Assembly: GCA_910588795.1 (NCBI GenBank)
Contig: CAJURI010000039.1
Span: 1 to 24,233, forward strand
Source of the DNA: an uncultured Duncaniella sp.
GTDB taxonomy: Bacteria > Bacteroidota > Bacteroidia > Bacteroidales > Muribaculaceae
DNA length: 24,233 bases
Direction: 5' to 3'
Shown in pieces: positions 22,788 through 24,233 of the stretch. Under the pieces are notes generated by a model, which was not told the DNA's origin, searched no databases, and worked only from the letters and a program-made list of their open reading frames with translations. The position numbers and the translations under genes are program-made. How positions within the stretch are numbered: position 1 is the first letter of the stretch; each line of letters opens with the position of its first letter.

Positions 22788-23422
22788 GCAAAGCATATTT
22801 CGTGTCCGGCATCGACACCGATGCCGGAAAGACCTACGTCACAGGCTACATTGCCCGCCGCCTCATGGAACAAGGCAAGAAGGTCATAACCCAGAAGTTC
22901 ATCCAGACAGGAAATGTGGGATCATCCGAGGATATAGAAGCCCACCGCCGCATAATGGGAACCGGCATGCTCCCCGAAGACATTGACCACACCACAGCTC
23001 CGGTGATATTCAGCTATCCGGCCTCAGCCCAGCTCGCCGCACGCATCGACGGCAGGGAGATCGACCTCGGAGTGATTGACAAGGCCACTGAAAAGCTTCT
23101 GTCGCTCTACGACATTGTGCTCATCGAAGGTGCCGGCGGTCTCGCAGTCCCCATCACCGACACATTCATGGCAATCGACTATGTGCAGTCGCGCCGTCTT
23201 CCGCTCATCCTTGTGACCAACGGGGTGCTCGGATCCATCAACCACACCGTGCTGTCGCTCGAAGCCATACGGTCGCGCGGCATAGAACTCGCCACAGTGC
23301 TGTACAACGAGCATTTCGATACCGACAAGACCATTGCAGCCGACACCCGGGCATTCATCGCCCGCTATGTAGCCCGCCACTTCCCATCCACCCGCTTCGC
23401 AACAATCCCCTCAATATCCTGA
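22784..23422 (+). CDS. bioD: dethiobiotin synthetase
   Basis: Closes the ureido ring of dethiobiotin from DAPA, CO2 and ATP. 212 aa from the ATG at 22784, overlapping the bioGC stop; the longer open frame upstream lies inside bioGC. The P-loop GIDTDAGKTY (9-18) is complete, with Lys16 and Thr17. KFIQTGN has the catalytic-type Lys of the KPxxTG region. LIEGAGGLAVPI is the second conserved loop. VTNGVLGSINHTVLSLEAI fits the nucleotide-specificity helix. It is the last gene of the operon, followed by a strong terminator. The final step enzyme, BioB, must be encoded elsewhere. Confidence 0.96.
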   Translation: MSKAYFVSGIDTDAGKTYVTGYIARRLMEQGKKVITQKFIQTGNVGSSEDIEAHRRIMGTGMLPEDIDHTTAPVIFSYPASAQLAARIDGREIDLGVIDKATEKLLSLYDIVLIEGAGGLAVPITDTFMAIDYVQSRRLPLILVTNGVLGSINHTVLSLEAIRSRGIELATVLYNEHFDTDKTIAADTRAFIARYVARHFPSTRFATIPSIS

Positions 23423-23440
23423 TCAAATAAGAATAGCATA

Positions 23441-23487
23441 AATATGAGCCGGCGGAAACACATAAATCGCCGGCTCATATTTTTTTA
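23441..23487 (+). terminator. strong Rho-independent terminator of the bio operon
   Basis: The arms 23441-23454 and 23468-23481 form a perfect 14-bp stem (core GAGCCGGCG / CGCCGGCTC) with a 13-nt loop, followed by a run of T to 23486. It is the best terminator in the window and separates biotin synthesis from perR. Confidence 0.93.
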
Positions 23488-23499
23488 TTAACAAAATCC

Positions 23500-23530
23500 T
23501 TGGATTTAATTATAATTATTACTAACTTTG
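23500..23530 (+). promoter_or_regulatory. perR promoter (TTGG / TAacTTTG)
   Basis: TAACTTTG (23523-23530) is an exact -7. TTGG at 23500-23503 is a one-mismatch -33 with a 19-nt spacer. The region is very AT-rich. Transcription starts near 23536, inside the second PerR-like box, which gives a leader of about 25 nt. Confidence 0.65.
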
Positions 23531-23542
23531 TAACGATTACAA
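23510..23542. promoter_or_regulatory. two PerR-box-like operators in the perR promoter
   Basis: Compared with the Bacillus PerR box TTATAAT-N-ATTATAA, TTATAATTATTACTA (23510-23524) agrees at 12 of 14 positions and TTGTAACGATTACAA (23528-23542) at 11 of 14. The second is the core of a perfect TTTGTAA/TTACAAA palindrome (23527-23543). One box fills the spacer between -33 and -7; the other covers the transcription start. Centres are 18 bp apart. Autoregulation is inferred; Bacteroidales PerR may prefer a slightly different consensus. Confidence 0.6.
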
Positions 23543-23561
23543 AATAAGCAATTGCGTAACC

Positions 23562-23996
23562 ATGGCTGAACACAAAGAATACAGTATGCCTCAACTGGCT
23601 GAAATGCTTCAACATTACGGCATCCGCGTCTCCGCACAGCGCATAGCCGTGCTGGAAGATATAGCCAATTGCAGGAAACATCCGTCAGCAGAAGAGATAT
23701 ATACCAAGCTATCTAAAAGCTTCCACTCGCTCTCACGCACGACAGTCTACAATTCACTGCACACTCTCACTGAGAAAGGCCTGCTGCGCGAGCTTGAGAT
23801 AGAGAGCGGATGCATACGGTACGACATAGCCCATCAATCGTCGCCACACAGTCATTTTGTGTGCCAGAAGTGCGGGCGCATAACCGATATGCCAATGCCT
23901 GACGGCATCCAAGGCACCATTCCTCCTGACTACTCGATAGAATGTGTGGATGTCTTCATCAAAGGCATATGTCCGGAATGCAGCCGACAGAAATGA
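23562..23996 (+). CDS. perR: peroxide-sensing Fur-family repressor PerR
   Basis: A 144-aa DNA-binding metalloregulator. Residues 1-85 form the winged helix (RVSAQRIAVLEDI, HPSAEEIY, SRTTVYNSLHTLTEKGLL). The structural Zn site is Cys101/Cys104 (CQKC) plus Cys137/Cys140 (CPEC). The regulatory metal ligands of Bacillus PerR line up as His40, Asp88 (RYD), His96, His98 and Asp109. Asp88 in place of Glu separates PerR from Fur, so H2O2 sensing by iron-catalysed His oxidation is likely. The promoter carries two PerR-like boxes. Rubrerythrin, a classic peroxide-defence target, starts 40 nt downstream, probably on the same mRNA. The exclusion of Fur or Zur rests on the ligand pattern. Confidence 0.9.
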   Translation: MAEHKEYSMPQLAEMLQHYGIRVSAQRIAVLEDIANCRKHPSAEEIYTKLSKSFHSLSRTTVYNSLHTLTEKGLLRELEIESGCIRYDIAHQSSPHSHFVCQKCGRITDMPMPDGIQGTIPPDYSIECVDVFIKGICPECSRQK

Positions 23997-24036
23997 AATC
24001 AAGACAAATAATCATCAATAACAAGTTTTTATCAAA

Positions 24037-24201
24037 ATGAAAGAGATTAAAGGAACCAAGACCGAGCGCAACCTCATGGAAGCATTCGCCGGGGAGTCAC
24101 AGGCCCGCAACAAGTATACATATTTCGCATCAAAAGCCCGCAAGGAAGGATACGAACAGATTGCCGCCATATTCGAGGTGTCCGTTCCTGAAAATGGTTG
24201 A
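24037..24201 (+). pseudogene. rbr: rubrerythrin, broken after codon 47
   Basis: The first 47 codons (MKEIKGTKTERNLMEAFAGE..., then QARNKYTYFASKARKEGYEQ, IAAIFE) are a textbook rubrerythrin start, including the first diiron ligand Glu20 in AGESQARN. Rubrerythrins reduce peroxide in the cytosol of anaerobes and normally run to about 190 aa. The family continues IFEETANNEKEHA, but here the frame reads VSVPENG and stops at 24199-24201. The rest of the four-helix bundle and the rubredoxin-like domain are missing. Similarity stops sharply at about 24178, where a different sequence begins, so this is an interruption and not drift. It may be an insertion sequence, or an assembly junction at the contig end. 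There is no own promoter in 23997-24036. Confidence 0.8.
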
Positions 24202-24233
24202 CTCGGTTTGGTATGTTTACTGATATTGGTTTA
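24179..24233. mobile_element. probable insertion-sequence end (IS3-like), incomplete
   Basis: The last 55 nt are more AT-rich than the genes before them and do not continue rubrerythrin. They begin TGTCCGTTCCTG, then AAAATGGTTGAC. That resembles ends of IS3/IS150-group elements, which start with TG and have a C-rich block, an A-run and GTTGAC. Only one end is in the window, with no transposase and no target duplication to check. A chimeric assembly end cannot be excluded. Confidence 0.35.

Noticed and set aside
1..24233. CRISPR array, tRNA or rRNA genes, integrase or a defence system
   Set aside because: No regularly spaced repeats, cloverleaf-like sequences or defence-type domains were seen. 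Apart from the last 55 nt the window is core metabolism and envelope genes.

Overview
The window looks like a chromosomal piece of a Bacteroidales genome, possibly Muribaculaceae-like, with moderately high GC. The evidence is several promoters with the Bacteroidetes -7 element TAnnTTTG (some with TTTG about 19-22 nt upstream), gene starts without Shine-Dalgarno sequences, a short S21 protein, a fused BioG-BioC protein, a DUF6808-type protein and a PerR-rubrerythrin pair. The family-level placement is inference. AUA is used very often for Ile although the DNA is fairly GC-rich. The content is mostly housekeeping. I saw no CRISPR array, no rRNA or tRNA gene and no complete mobile element.

Layout. 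Positions 1-317 are non-coding and AT-rich. They hold a hairpin, a possible promoter plus terminator that could define a small RNA, and the pyrE promoter. Positions 318-2312 (+) hold pyrE, an SRPBCC protein, a Rieske-like lipoprotein and a YjbR/MmcQ protein. Positions 2399-9216 (-) are a tightly coupled five-gene operon, read as C69 dipeptidase, UvrD/PcrA helicase, carboxynorspermidine decarboxylase (nspC), family 2 glycosyltransferase and radC. Every junction overlaps by 1 or 4 nt. Positions 9441-11666 (+) hold an aquaporin Z, a YpfJ-like zinc metallopeptidase and a DUF6808-like membrane-anchored protein. lpxB (-) then faces a glucosaminidase, DEAD-box-like helicase and HAD phosphatase cluster (+) across a very compact divergent promoter. 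rpsU has its own clear promoter. A lipoprotein with a six-hairpin glycosidase-like fold and a YfcE-like phosphodiesterase follow as a coupled pair.

Positions 18871-23486 are a complete-looking biotin transcription unit, bioA-bioF-bioGC-bioD. It has a leader hairpin and a very strong terminator. It supplies pimeloyl-ACP synthesis (BioC methylation and BioG demethylation in one polypeptide) and three of the four ring-assembly steps; bioB is not here.

The right end has a perR gene whose promoter carries two PerR-box-like palindromes, then the start of a rubrerythrin gene. That gene loses its family sequence abruptly after codon 47, at about 24178. The last 55 bases look unrelated and resemble an IS3-family end, so the window probably stops in an insertion sequence or at a contig edge. 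The most interesting leads are the broken rubrerythrin, the two PerR boxes, the candidate small RNA before pyrE, the probably leaderless lpxB, and a 10-nt perfect anti-SD complement just after rpsU in an organism group that hardly uses SD sequences.
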